DNA of 64,000 nt from NCBI GenBank assembly GCA_001936135.1, contig CP012809.1:3025501-3089500 (forward strand), read 5' to 3'. The stretch is from Saccharomycopsis fibuligera x Saccharomycopsis cf. fibuligera. Lineage: Eukaryota; Ascomycota; Saccharomycetes; Ascoideales; Saccharomycopsidaceae. Under the pieces are notes generated by a model. The model saw only the letters and a program-made list of their open reading frames with translations, did no database searches and was not told where the DNA came from. Positions 8,055-17,740 of the stretch are shown here, piece by piece (positions within the stretch are counted from its first letter, which is position 1; every line of letters begins with the position of its first letter). Both the position numbers and the translations under genes were made by a program.

Positions 8055-10973
8055 TCAACCATTTTCTTTATCCTCTTCATTGAGCTTATTTACCACACCA
8101 CCAACAGCTAAGTTCTCACTATCCCCCAGCTTCTCATCAACATTTTTATCCTTCAGAACGCGCTTTTCCTTTTTTAATGCTTTATAATGTTCTTCATTAT
8201 GTTTATTTTCTCTCTCTTCTCGTAGCGTATCTTCCTTCGCATCCATATGCATCCATTGTTCAAGATAATCATTATAGTGACTCACATGTCGATGCAAAAA
8301 ATTATTCATCTTAGCATCCAAAACCCTAATGTACCTATACAAAAAGTAGTTGTCTTCATCTAATGGGTACTTCAATGGTGATTTGTCGCTGATCCAAAAA
8401 AACCTATTTTGCTCATCAGTGTTTGTGTTTGATCTTGTGCTTCGTACTAATTTCAGTAATTTTTGCCACTCTTTATAACTATGTGGCTCATTTCTACCCT
8501 TTTTATTCCGTTTCTCGGATATAAGTGACTTGATAGCATTTAGAATTTGAATTAATTCAATAGTATCTTTTTGCGTCCTCAAAAGCTCTTTTAATATAAG
8601 CTCACCATTGTAAGATTTTTTTTCACTGACAGGAAAAGATTGATCATGAGATAGCATCACTGGCATGCTATTATCAATAATACTGGCTTGCCAGTGCTCA
8701 TTTTCAACCTCATCAATTTTATGATTGACTAAAGACCTTAGCTGCATGCTGATACTGGATAGATGATCCATTATATCCTGGCGTTGCGTTTTACGGCGTT
8801 CATCAATATAATTATTATCGTCATTTTTCTCTATGGGAGAAACTTCTCTTGGATACGCTAAGTCTGATTCTAAATCCTTTATTGTTTCTTCATTATCTTC
8901 GCGACTCAGCGAGACAATAAAACGACTGACTTTTCCAGTGAAAACAAAATTGGTGACTTTGTTTGAATAATCAACACAAATAATAAAGATTGTGTCTCCA
9001 ATATTTGAAATTAAAATGGTATTCAAGGGAATTGCACCAAGTGCCCAACAAACAAAAAAGGCTCTCGAGAAAGGAGATTTGGGAGCCGGAACACCATACC
9101 CAATAGTTAACAAACATAAAAAGCAGAAATACACGCTGTCGAAATATGTCCAGCCTTCCATAAATTTAAATGCCACAGCGCCTAAAAGCCAAAACGAAAT
9201 AAAAACAAAGACAGTAATCAACAATGAAATGACTCTCTGGAAATAGTGCGATTTTCTTCTTATAATTTCCATCAACTTAAACATAGACTCATCGGAGATT
9301 TCATCAAAAGAAACCGGTTTATGTTTTCTTTTCCCTAAAAGAGACCTTTGAAACTTAAATTTTTGAGCTTTATTAATTATAGGCACTTCCCTGCCGCTGT
9401 CACTTTGGCCATTAAAGTCGTTAATATCGTTATTATCCGCATCATCTCTGTCTGTATGAATATTAGTTCGTATGACACGCAGAGGATTAGAGCCAGTAAC
9501 ATTCTGACTTTTTTCAGCACTAAATTGTGATCCATTATTTTCTAAAGATAGGTTGTGGTTATCATTGGCTCCAACTTCAGTATCATCATTATCTTCTGCT
9601 TCGTTTTCCGGTCTATTCTCGGCCTTTTCCTCTTCATTGTCATCAAGGCTCTTCTGTATTTCAATATTCTCCTCAAGAAGTCCGATATACTTTTCATAAA
9701 GTTTTTCTCGTCTCCGTTCCACTTGACTCCAAAATACTATCGGCTCATTACCTCCAAGAACCATTTGGCGAACCGTTGAGATAACCAACCCCATAATAAG
9801 CAATCCGATTAATGCATAAATCAACACAAACGCTTTCGCACCATTTGATTTCGGTACAATATCTCCAAGACCCACCGTTGTAACGCTGACCACACAGAAA
9901 TATAACGAAGTACCATAATTTATTGAGTTTAATTGCGAAAATGCTGCTGCTCCAATACTTAACCAAACGGCAAAACTAAGTGTATAGAAAATAAGACCTC
10001 GTTGAGCAGAATCAAGATTGAATTCATCTGAGTATTTCTTTAATAAATGACCACTTAAATTGCAAAGTAGCAAGAAAGAGTTAATGAAGTATAAAAACGC
10101 GGTCAAAATTGCATAGTAGTAGCCTTCTGATGGTTTTGAGTCCGGACCTTTGAAGATGTAAACATGCTCCGCAACAATGATTGATATTAGCAAAACTGAG
10201 GCAATGAACCAACCGATAATGGAAATGGTTTGCGCAATCAAATAATTTAATTTTTTTGAAAAATTCAATATTAAAGCAATATCAGATATTGTACCAAAAG
10301 CGATAGAAAATGAGTTCACGACTAGTACCCAAACTGGATCTGATTCATAATTACCATGGGAATCCTCTCGCCAGCGATCAACCAATGCAGCAATAGAAAT
10401 CATGTTTGCCAATGGGCCCAAAGACGAAGCAGCAAGTGGGAAATAAGATGACAATGCAAACCAAAAGACAAAATACCGTTCCGTAGGTCGGGCATTCATT
10501 GATAGTGCAACCTCTTTGTTAACTCTCAACAAATGGTTTGGAATTTTGAAATTATTAGTGGTATCACTGGATTTTCTCAAAAGTGGAGGTGAGGAATTGG
10601 GCACTGGTGAGGATGGTGAGTTTGTTGATATGTGTTGGCCTCCTGATATTCCTTTTACAGGAAAACTTGGACTTGGGCGCGTTTCTGTGGTGGTAAAACT
10701 AGCAAAGTCATCATGCACTTGTTTATACTGTTGGTGATGATTTTGACTTTGATGGCGCTTGTCAGGATTGCGGGAGCCGTGATCCAGCCTCACGTACTCA
10801 ATATAGTCAATATGCTCATTTAGCACATCCGATATGCCATTAAGTCTAGCTAAACGAGCATTGTAGTTATCATTAAAGCTCTGGTAGTCAGAAATTGATT
10901 TGTTTCGTATTTTTGCCTTTATGTTGATGCTATTGTCGCTCTTGATGTCTTCGAGCTTGACAGTGGTATTCAT
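8055..10973 (-). CDS. TOK1: Outward-rectifier two-pore potassium channel
   Basis: Tok1 is the plasma-membrane K+ efflux channel of yeasts, unusual in having eight membrane segments and two pore loops per subunit. Both selectivity filters are visible: TTVGLGD at about residues 365-371 and LTIGYGVP at about 622-629. Hydrophobic segments lie at about 165-400, with the last pair at about 580-670. The protein is 972 residues, longer than S. cerevisiae Tok1 (about 690). The extra length comes from a Ser/Pro-rich N-terminal tail, an Asp/Asn-rich cytosolic loop (about 440-560) between the two channel halves, and a long charged C-terminal tail. The ATG at 10973 is the first in frame. The gene is single-exon and lies downstream of PTP1 on the same strand. 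Confidence 0.95.
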   Translation of the reverse strand: MNTTVKLEDIKSDNSINIKAKIRNKSISDYQSFNDNYNARLARLNGISDVLNEHIDYIEYVRLDHGSRNPDKRHQSQNHHQQYKQVHDDFASFTTTETRPSPSFPVKGISGGQHISTNSPSSPVPNSSPPLLRKSSDTTNNFKIPNHLLRVNKEVALSMNARPTERYFVFWFALSSYFPLAASSLGPLANMISIAALVDRWREDSHGNYESDPVWVLVVNSFSIAFGTISDIALILNFSKKLNYLIAQTISIIGWFIASVLLISIIVAEHVYIFKGPDSKPSEGYYYAILTAFLYFINSFLLLCNLSGHLLKKYSDEFNLDSAQRGLIFYTLSFAVWLSIGAAAFSQLNSINYGTSLYFCVVSVTTVGLGDIVPKSNGAKAFVLIYALIGLLIMGLVISTVRQMVLGGNEPIVFWSQVERRREKLYEKYIGLLEENIEIQKSLDDNEEEKAENRPENEAEDNDDTEVGANDNHNLSLENNGSQFSAEKSQNVTGSNPLRVIRTNIHTDRDDADNNDINDFNGQSDSGREVPIINKAQKFKFQRSLLGKRKHKPVSFDEISDESMFKLMEIIRRKSHYFQRVISLLITVFVFISFWLLGAVAFKFMEGWTYFDSVYFCFLCLLTIGYGVPAPKSPFSRAFFVCWALGAIPLNTILISNIGDTIFIICVDYSNKVTNFVFTGKVSRFIVSLSREDNEETIKDLESDLAYPREVSPIEKNDDNNYIDERRKTQRQDIMDHLSSISMQLRSLVNHKIDEVENEHWQASIIDNSMPVMLSHDQSFPVSEKKSYNGELILKELLRTQKDTIELIQILNAIKSLISEKRNKKGRNEPHSYKEWQKLLKLVRSTRSNTNTDEQNRFFWISDKSPLKYPLDEDNYFLYRYIRVLDAKMNNFLHRHVSHYNDYLEQWMHMDAKEDTLREERENKHNEEHYKALKKEKRVLKDKNVDEKLGDSENLAVGGVVNKLNEEDKENG

Positions 10974-11182
10974 GTTTGGGAGGATTTCAGAAATTTAGTT
11001 AGTTGGGCAAAAGCGCAAATAGATACTGTCCGGATCATATAGACGTGTTTTTTTTTTTTTTCTTTCGTGGTTACCAGAGTTGATTAATGGTTGATTTGGT
11101 TTACTGCTGCTTGTGTGTGGTTCTGCTGGCAGAGTAGGATTTTGTGGAGCAGGGCATCTCCGGAATGTCGTTTTCAGTGCTA

Positions 11183-11213
<31 letters not shown>

Positions 11214-11513
11214 ATTTTGGATATTTCCGTTTTGTTGGCATGCATCATTTCAAGACATGTTCACAAACGATTTTGCAGAGCAACACATTTCGCTACAAAT
11301 TGAAAAGATACGCTACATGACATGGCATAGAATAAGAAGGTTACAGTTATATGTTGAGAAACCATTTTTGGATCGAATCAGCCAGAATGCATATATACTA
11401 TAAAAGCAATTGTAAAAATGAATTAATCTTTTCATGCAGCAAATCATATATGCTAGTTAGTTAAGTAGTGAGCAAAGAAAAATATATGGAAACCACCATA
11501 TGAATAATTACTA
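10974..11513. other. TOK1 upstream region / PTP1 3' flank
   Basis: The region contains poly(T) tracts near 11049-11060 and about 11184-11203. No frame with an ATG and protein-like content was seen. Confidence 0.6.
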
Positions 11514-13068
11514 TTATTGTACACTCTTGTCACCATTTTTCAGACCTCCGTCTGCTAATGACACTTGCTTAATAACTTTGTCTTGATAAACAAGTTCTGC
11601 AGTATCATAGACAAATAAATATTGGCTTCGACTTTGAACCAGCATCATTCGCTGCTTTCTAAGATTTTGAACAATAGCATTAATTGGATCTATTTCAGAG
11701 ACATCAGCATTAGACAGACCAAGTTGAAATATGTTTTTGTTGTGAGGTCTTTCAACTTCGTTTGTAAGTTTGACCGGATCAACAAAAAGACTACAACAGT
11801 TTAACAAGTAATCTAAAGTAATAAAAGTGCCGGATCTCCCAACACCAGCAGAACAATGAATATAGAGTGGGTTTTCATTATACTTGCCTTCTTGAGTTAA
11901 GTTTCTATCTCCGTTGAGTCCCCATGCATTTCGCGACAACTCCAAAATTGTATCATACTCGTCAGGTTTAGAAAAATCACTCCACTTATCATAATAAAAA
12001 TGGTGAACTACCTTTGGTTTGAAATGGTTGACCTCTTCCTTGATCTCCGGACTAGCATTCAAGTTTGGTATTATTTCTGGTGTAAGAAGTAATTTAGAGT
12101 AAACATATTTGCCGTTATCTTGAGAATTTGCTAGTGTTAGTCTCAAGGAGCATTTGAAGCCCTCGTCATACTGATTCGCACTGTCTAACATAAACTCATC
12201 ATAATCCTGACCGTCAGGCCAATATTTGTAACATTTCTCTGATTTATGCTCTTTCAAAGCAGTGACCATAACAATAACAATGGGTTTGTCCTCGTCCATA
12301 GGGTCTGATTCGTGATAACACATTTGCCAGAAATGTGGAACGGTATTTTCGGTAGGACCTTGAGTGGCAACATAATACCGATTAAAACGCGAAATTTCCG
12401 GAACGGAGAGGTTTATGTGTGAAGCATTGATATAGTCTGAATATTCTTTGGATATAACCGGAAGTTGGACTCTATTTTTATCCCATGGAAAGACATTGGT
12501 ATATCTACTTCTACCTTGCTCGTACGATTTGGCGCTCAAATGTAAACTCCACGGAGATTTTTCACCAATCATTACTGCCTCATGAAGTCTTTCATCTTCA
12601 TCACTTTGGATTTCTCGAAATGCGCTAGCTAGATCTGTAAGAAATGTTAGCATTCGTGAATACCAGATTTTAATAAATCTTGAATGACTTTATTATGCTG
12701 GCGCCATTAGCATAACGGACGTGGCGATGTATTCGTAAAATGATCAATGACATACCTTTGGTTGACTGCTGTAGATACCATGGAACATAGTAATCTTTCA
12801 CTGATTGGTGCGAAGGGAGCTTTTGAATGCGCTTTGGATCTTTCTTTGATTCTTTGAAAAGTTCTGGCGCTTTCAAAAGCTTAACGGAAGATGTGGAATT
12901 AGAATGATTAATCTTTGGTCTTTTTGGCGCAGACGATGATGTCAGCGAAGCGAAAGACGTGGAATGGTCAGAAACTGTGGTTTCTTCCATCGAAGGAGTG
13001 GAATCATGACGAGCAAATTGAAGAGTGCTTAGTACTCTAGGGATAAGTTTGGGCAGCTGAGGTTTCAT
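11514..13068 (-). CDS. PTP1: Protein tyrosine phosphatase, two exons
   Basis: This is a classical cytosolic phosphotyrosine phosphatase. Exon 1 is 13068-12756 (313 nt) and exon 2 is 12634-11514 (1121 nt). Joining them gives 477 residues with the junction ...LQQSTK-D-LASAFREI..., the Asp codon being split 1|2. The catalytic P-loop HCSAGVGRSGT has its Cys at about residue 365. The general-acid loop reads KWSDFSKP (Asp about 324); as in S. cerevisiae Ptp1, the usual WPD proline is absent. The Q-loop region is LRKQRMMLVQSRSQY. The N-terminal 100 residues are Ser/Thr-rich and poorly conserved. S. cerevisiae PTP1 has no intron and encodes 335 residues. The SEO1-like transporter diverges from its promoter. 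Confidence 0.93.
12635..12755 (-). other. PTP1 spliceosomal intron (121 nt)
   Basis: The donor GTATGT is at 12755-12750, the branch-site-like TGCTAAC lies just upstream of the acceptor, and the acceptor TTACAG is at 12640-12635. Removal restores a continuous frame into the PTP domain, while read-through reaches a stop codon after 28 intron-encoded residues. Confidence 0.93.
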
Positions 13069-13690
13069 GATGAAGGCAGTAAGGGCTATCCAATTTTGTG
13101 GAGTGATGATTCAAGTCAATAACAAAACGGTAAAAATAGAAAGAAATCGTTAGTCGCAGCTAAGAAAACAAGACACTAAGTTACCTCCCAAATGGTGCAC
13201 AGTAGAGTCATGTATCTACATGCACATTTCTGTTTATGCACGCCATTATAACATCAATTTACATCCTAAGACATAATCTCACATATTTTGGCATTTTACA
13301 AAAATACTCATCAAAAATAATCGGGTTACCCAGAAATTACTACTAGACATGTGCGGCGTCGCAATTGCGATAGCAACGAAATATCAGCAACAAAGCCATC
13401 AGCCACTGCAGCACCACACTGGCCGAAATAGGCATGGCTTTGCCAATATATTGTTCCGACGTCTTTCCAAGGCGCCGTGGTGGAAGATTGCATAGTGATG
13501 CATATTGGCAGAAGTGTGGCATTAATCCAACATGAAGATTAACTAACTGTCTTTCGTTCGTTATGATTTGCATAAATTTTTTTTTATAGATATAAAGGTC
13601 TTGAAGATTATCTAGATTGAAAGCGAAAATTTTCATCTTAATGTTTTTATATTCTAATTTTTTTCTGTTAACATTAATAAATAAGTCAAG
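13069..13690. promoter_or_regulatory. Divergent PTP1/SEO1-like-1 promoter
   Basis: Contains AAGTGTGGCAT at 13512-13522, a Met31/32-like element (core TGTGGC) 179 bp upstream of the SEO1-like ATG. There is also a CATGTG E-box-like hexamer at 13348-13353 and a further TGTGG core on the minus strand near 13417. The same AAGTGTGGCAT sits 182 bp upstream of the paralogue. Confidence 0.5.
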
Positions 13691-15478
13691 ATGATTAGTC
13701 TTCCTTGGTGGATACCCAAAAAAAGATATGTCAATGACACAAACTCTTACAGCAACATCGTGTCAGAATCTGAGTTAGAAGAGGATTCTCAATCGGTGAA
13801 AAGTAACTCTACCGTTATAACATCGGGTTCTCTGCCGGCATTGAGACTCGAAAACGGCAAGTACGTCAAGATAAAAGAGTTCCGTGATGAAGCTAATAGA
13901 CCATGGTGGAAGTTCTTTGACGAATTTGAATACAGAGAATCAACTGAAAAATCCGGTCAGCGCAAATGGTACCAATGGTTTGAGCCAGGCACTTCTGCAG
14001 CTGAAAAAAAACTTATATGGAAACTCGACCTTTTGATCACTTTCTATTCCTTTTTGGGATACTGGATCAAGTTTATTGACCAAACTAATTTGAATAATGC
14101 CTATGTGTCAAACATGAAGGAAGATTTGGGCATGAAAGGAAATGATTTGATTGATACTCAGGTGCTTTTTAATGTTGGTACTATTATCTTCGAAGTTCCT
14201 TTGATGTTTATTCTTCCTCGTGTTCCGGTGAATTACTTGTTGTTTAGTTGTGAATTGGGCTGGGCTCTATTTACTATTGGTATTCATGGTGCAAAAACAG
14301 TTTCAGCTTTGAAAGGGTTGAGATTTATTGTTGGTTGTTTTGAAGCAGTTTATTTTCCAAGTATTCATTACATTTTTGCTAACTGGTATAAATCATCAGA
14401 AATCTCTAGACGTGGTGCCATTTTCTATATGGGTCAGTTCCTAGGGGTGCTTACTTCCGGTTTGCTACAAAGTGCAACTTATTCTGGTTTGAATAATGTT
14501 CGTGGCCTAGCCGGTTGGAGGTGGATGTTCTTGATTGACGGTGTCATATCTGTGGTTGTTGCTATTATTGGACTTATTGTAATACCAGGAACCCCGTTCA
14601 ACTGTTTTTCCATTTGGCTTACTGATGAAGAGATTCTTCTAGCCAGAATAAGAATGTATGATAATGGTAGTGACACTTCTGAAAAGCCAAAAGCATTCTT
14701 TGATAAAAAAGTTTGGAAGGAAGTCTTTGGTTCATGGCGTATTTATCTTTTGAGCGCTATTTCAATTCAAGCGTATAACACAAATAGTGCTTCTTCTGGT
14801 TCTTTTGCCTTGTGGCTAAAATCTCTTAACAGATATTCTATTCCAAAAATTAACAATTTAACAGCAACCCCACCAGCTCTTGGCATTCTTTATGTTGCAT
14901 TCATCTGCTTTGGTGCTGATTTAACTCGGAAAAGATTTGCGTTTATCATCTTGTGTTTCCTGATGAATTTCATTGGTAATACTATATTGGCAGTTTGGGA
15001 CGTTAATGAATCTGCCAAATGGTTTGGCTTTTTGTCTGCGTATTGGTCATGGTCTCAGTCATCAGTTTTCAATCCGATGGTGAATGATTTCTACAGAAAA
15101 GACAACAATGTCAGATCAATTGCGTGGATTTTTCAATATCTTATGGGACTTCAGTCTAATGCATGGGTCAGTAAACTTGTTTGGCCAACCGTAGAGTCAC
15201 CAAGATTTCTCAAGGGTTTCTCTACTTGTGCTGCATTTAGTATGGGTTCTAATATATTGTTGGTGCCTTTGTACTTTTTGTACAAGAGAGAAGAAAGAAA
15301 ACAAGCCTTAGAAAATGGTATATATCTCTACAATAGCAAGACCGAAAGTATTCCAGAAATTGTCAGAAAGTATGAAGATAAAAATTCAGGGACTATAAGC
15401 TATAATAACGAATCTGAAAGAAATGAAGGCGAAATCACTAAAGATGGAAACCTTAAAGTTAATGAAAAAATACAGTAA
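13691..15478 (+). CDS. SEO1: SEO1-type MFS permease (anion:cation symporter family), copy 1
   Basis: This is a plasma-membrane major-facilitator permease of the Dal5/Seo1 (allantoate/ureidosuccinate) family, 595 residues. Sequence close to S. cerevisiae Seo1 is visible throughout: NLNNAYVSNMKEDLGMKGND in the first membrane segments, RRGAIFYMGQFLGVLTSGLL, AGWRWMFLIDGVISV, a cytosolic loop with WLTDEEILLAR, and SGSFALWLKSLNRYSIPK. About twelve membrane segments are predictable. The N-terminus (about 120 residues) is cytosolic and contains PWWKFFDEFEYRES. Seo1 was linked in S. cerevisiae to ethionine-sulfoxide sensitivity, but the physiological substrate is not established. The next gene on the same strand is a close tandem paralogue. 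The substrate assignment is family-level only. Confidence 0.9.
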   Translation: MISLPWWIPKKRYVNDTNSYSNIVSESELEEDSQSVKSNSTVITSGSLPALRLENGKYVKIKEFRDEANRPWWKFFDEFEYRESTEKSGQRKWYQWFEPGTSAAEKKLIWKLDLLITFYSFLGYWIKFIDQTNLNNAYVSNMKEDLGMKGNDLIDTQVLFNVGTIIFEVPLMFILPRVPVNYLLFSCELGWALFTIGIHGAKTVSALKGLRFIVGCFEAVYFPSIHYIFANWYKSSEISRRGAIFYMGQFLGVLTSGLLQSATYSGLNNVRGLAGWRWMFLIDGVISVVVAIIGLIVIPGTPFNCFSIWLTDEEILLARIRMYDNGSDTSEKPKAFFDKKVWKEVFGSWRIYLLSAISIQAYNTNSASSGSFALWLKSLNRYSIPKINNLTATPPALGILYVAFICFGADLTRKRFAFIILCFLMNFIGNTILAVWDVNESAKWFGFLSAYWSWSQSSVFNPMVNDFYRKDNNVRSIAWIFQYLMGLQSNAWVSKLVWPTVESPRFLKGFSTCAAFSMGSNILLVPLYFLYKREERKQALENGIYLYNSKTESIPEIVRKYEDKNSGTISYNNESERNEGEITKDGNLKVNEKIQ

Positions 15479-17740
15479 ATCTTGATTGATTTGCGTTTGA
15501 TCTTATGAAAATTATTATCTTTATCTTTGCTGCTCAGTACTTGATGCTCTACGCCTTTATTTATTACTTTTTTTAGCAAATTTTTTTTGGCAATTTTCTT
15601 TGCTTGTACACTGTTCGTGTCTTTTTTTCTTCTTTTGATACTATTTAATTTATAGATAAATTTTTATAGAGCTGTCGATAACTCAATATTATGTAATTAT
15701 ATGCGATTCAGTTTTACTACTACGAAATGAAACTTGCTATTTTTCCAGCTTTCCACAGATTTCCAAATGCCTTGGCGGTTGTTGTCATAAGAAAACACAA
15801 ATGGCAATAATCTCGTATTCCGCTTTCTTGTCCATTCGACAACATTTTTGCAATAATGTTTTTACATCCACACACTTTGTCAAACAGATCTGTGAGATAG
15901 AATATCAACAATCAATAGCAAGTATCGTTACACGTACGAACATTAACACTTGCGGTGTCCATACTATGGTCTGCGCACCAACACGTGAACTGAGGCGAGC
16001 GGCGCTTATCTTGCAGGCCCTAAAGATTACAAGATTTAGTTGACCAAAACGGCTCTTTAGGTCCGCAGTAAATCACAGATAATAAATTCGCACAGCTAGT
16101 GCAGGTGTGGCTTTGTCTCAACATGAGGTTTACTACTTTGAAAAAAAAAGGACAAAAAATTTTTTTTTTCTTTTCTAACTTCAAAAAGTGTGTAAAATGA
16201 AATGAGCCCGGAAAAGTTGCTTATATAAAACAGTTTTCAATTGTCTTGGCGGATTCACGATTACAATAATTGCTCTAAATCTATCAATTTCTATTTTAGG
16301 ATAACATTGCAAGATGCGATGTCTGTAACCAAATCTGGAATCAATAAAAGAAGTTATAAGTTTTTTCACAGTTAGCAGATCTTTTATCCGTTAATCTCAA
16401 AAACCCCTTTTGGCAAACATGACTGCAAAAAAGGACGTAAAATGGTTTACTAGTTCAAGTTAATTGGCTTGGCAGGTAGGTACAAAGAGACAACGAAAAA
16501 AAAAAAAAATTTCTTTGTAGTTGTGGTGCTTATTATTCATTTTGACTCTACGTGTATTTCAGTATTTTGTCTCTGGCCCTTGCTTACTTACCAGTTTCAC
16601 ACTATCACAAGTTTCAGGATCATTCATATCCTGGGCCCATAGAAAAGACAAAGCGAAAACAGCAGCTATTGGAAGTTTACCAAAATTATGTATATGCAAT
16701 TTTATGTTTTGGCCAGTACATTGTGACTGCTATTTGGCAGTCCTGCACATCAATTAGCCCCATGCAAGATTGTGAAGTCCTTGTGTTGACATGCATTTTC
16801 TTGCATGAGTTCTCTTGAAGTGAGGAAGCGATTTAGGCTTCCTAAAATGCCTTTCAGAAACTAGCGTCCCTGATTTCATGCTACAAATTAAACTGAGAGA
16901 GTTTGATAAATGATGGTTATGAACAACATATTGCTTAGCAGTATTTTATAATTCATGACTTCCCATTTAATTTTTTAAAAAATCTTATAAAAACCTTTTC
17001 TTTTTGCTGCCCCCACCAATACCAATACGCTGGTTTGAATATATATAAACAAAAAGTTTTCAGAAACTGACACTAGAAATAAGTTTCAAACTCTGTTTTG
17101 CAATCCCAAAGCGAGTTGGAGATCCTGGGGTTGAACTTGTGCTAAAGCAGCCGATTCCCAAATTTATTGGAAGCTAACAGTATTATATTTTGGTGCCAGA
17201 AGATGACCTTTTAAGGTAAATTTTTCAGTACACCGCTATTTTATTGTTTTTTTTTAAATTTGTTTATTTTTAGCTGTGAAATATATACCATACCTCATAC
17301 ATCTACTAAATTTAAGTCTTTATTTTTCGCAGTAGCTTAGAGCAGCATCAATGTCCCAATCAAGAGTTTAGGCATTGGCAAATTAACTGGCTGTATTCAA
17401 CCTTGGGGCCAATATCGCTCAGGGTTGACAAATAGGGAATCATAATCCAGAAGACACGCCCACGTGAAGTGTCATAATGCGCATACTGCTGCATTGAGCC
17501 GCAGCGTGTTAGGTGCTAAATTTTGTGGAACTACGCATAATCTTGCAGTAAGGTGTCAAAGTGTGGCATCGCTTCAACGATATTATCTGGGACCAGTTTT
17601 CTCAAAGGCTTGTCTCGAGTAATCTGATATAAAATCATGAAGGATCAGTGAACAGTGCAAGTTGGTTAAACACAAAAACTCACCTCTCGTCTCTTTTTTC
17701 TTTTTGGCTTTGCGAAACTTTGAAAAACACCACAAACTCA
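15479..17740. other. 2.26-kb spacer between the SEO1-like tandem pair
   Basis: No convincing gene. The longest frames lack an ATG or resemble nothing recognised. Regulatory-looking features are CACGTG at 15982-15987, a TGTGGC near 16107, CACGTG at 17461-17466, and AAGTGTGGCAT at 17559-17569. The last two lie in the proximal promoter of the second copy. Confidence 0.6.
17461..17569. promoter_or_regulatory. Cbf1-like and Met31/32-like sites upstream of SEO1-like copy 2
   Basis: CACGTG at 17461-17466 is the Cbf1 core. CAAAGTGTGGCAT around 17557-17569 matches the Met31/32 consensus AAACTGTGGC at nine of ten positions, and lies 182 bp upstream of the ATG. In S. cerevisiae this combination marks sulfur-amino-acid genes driven by Met4. 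Function here is inferred. Confidence 0.45.

Noticed and set aside
16521-16818. Two overlapping hydrophobic open frames in the spacer between the SEO1 copies
   Set aside because: Neither has family-like content, the longer one lacks an ATG start, and no splice sites link them to anything.
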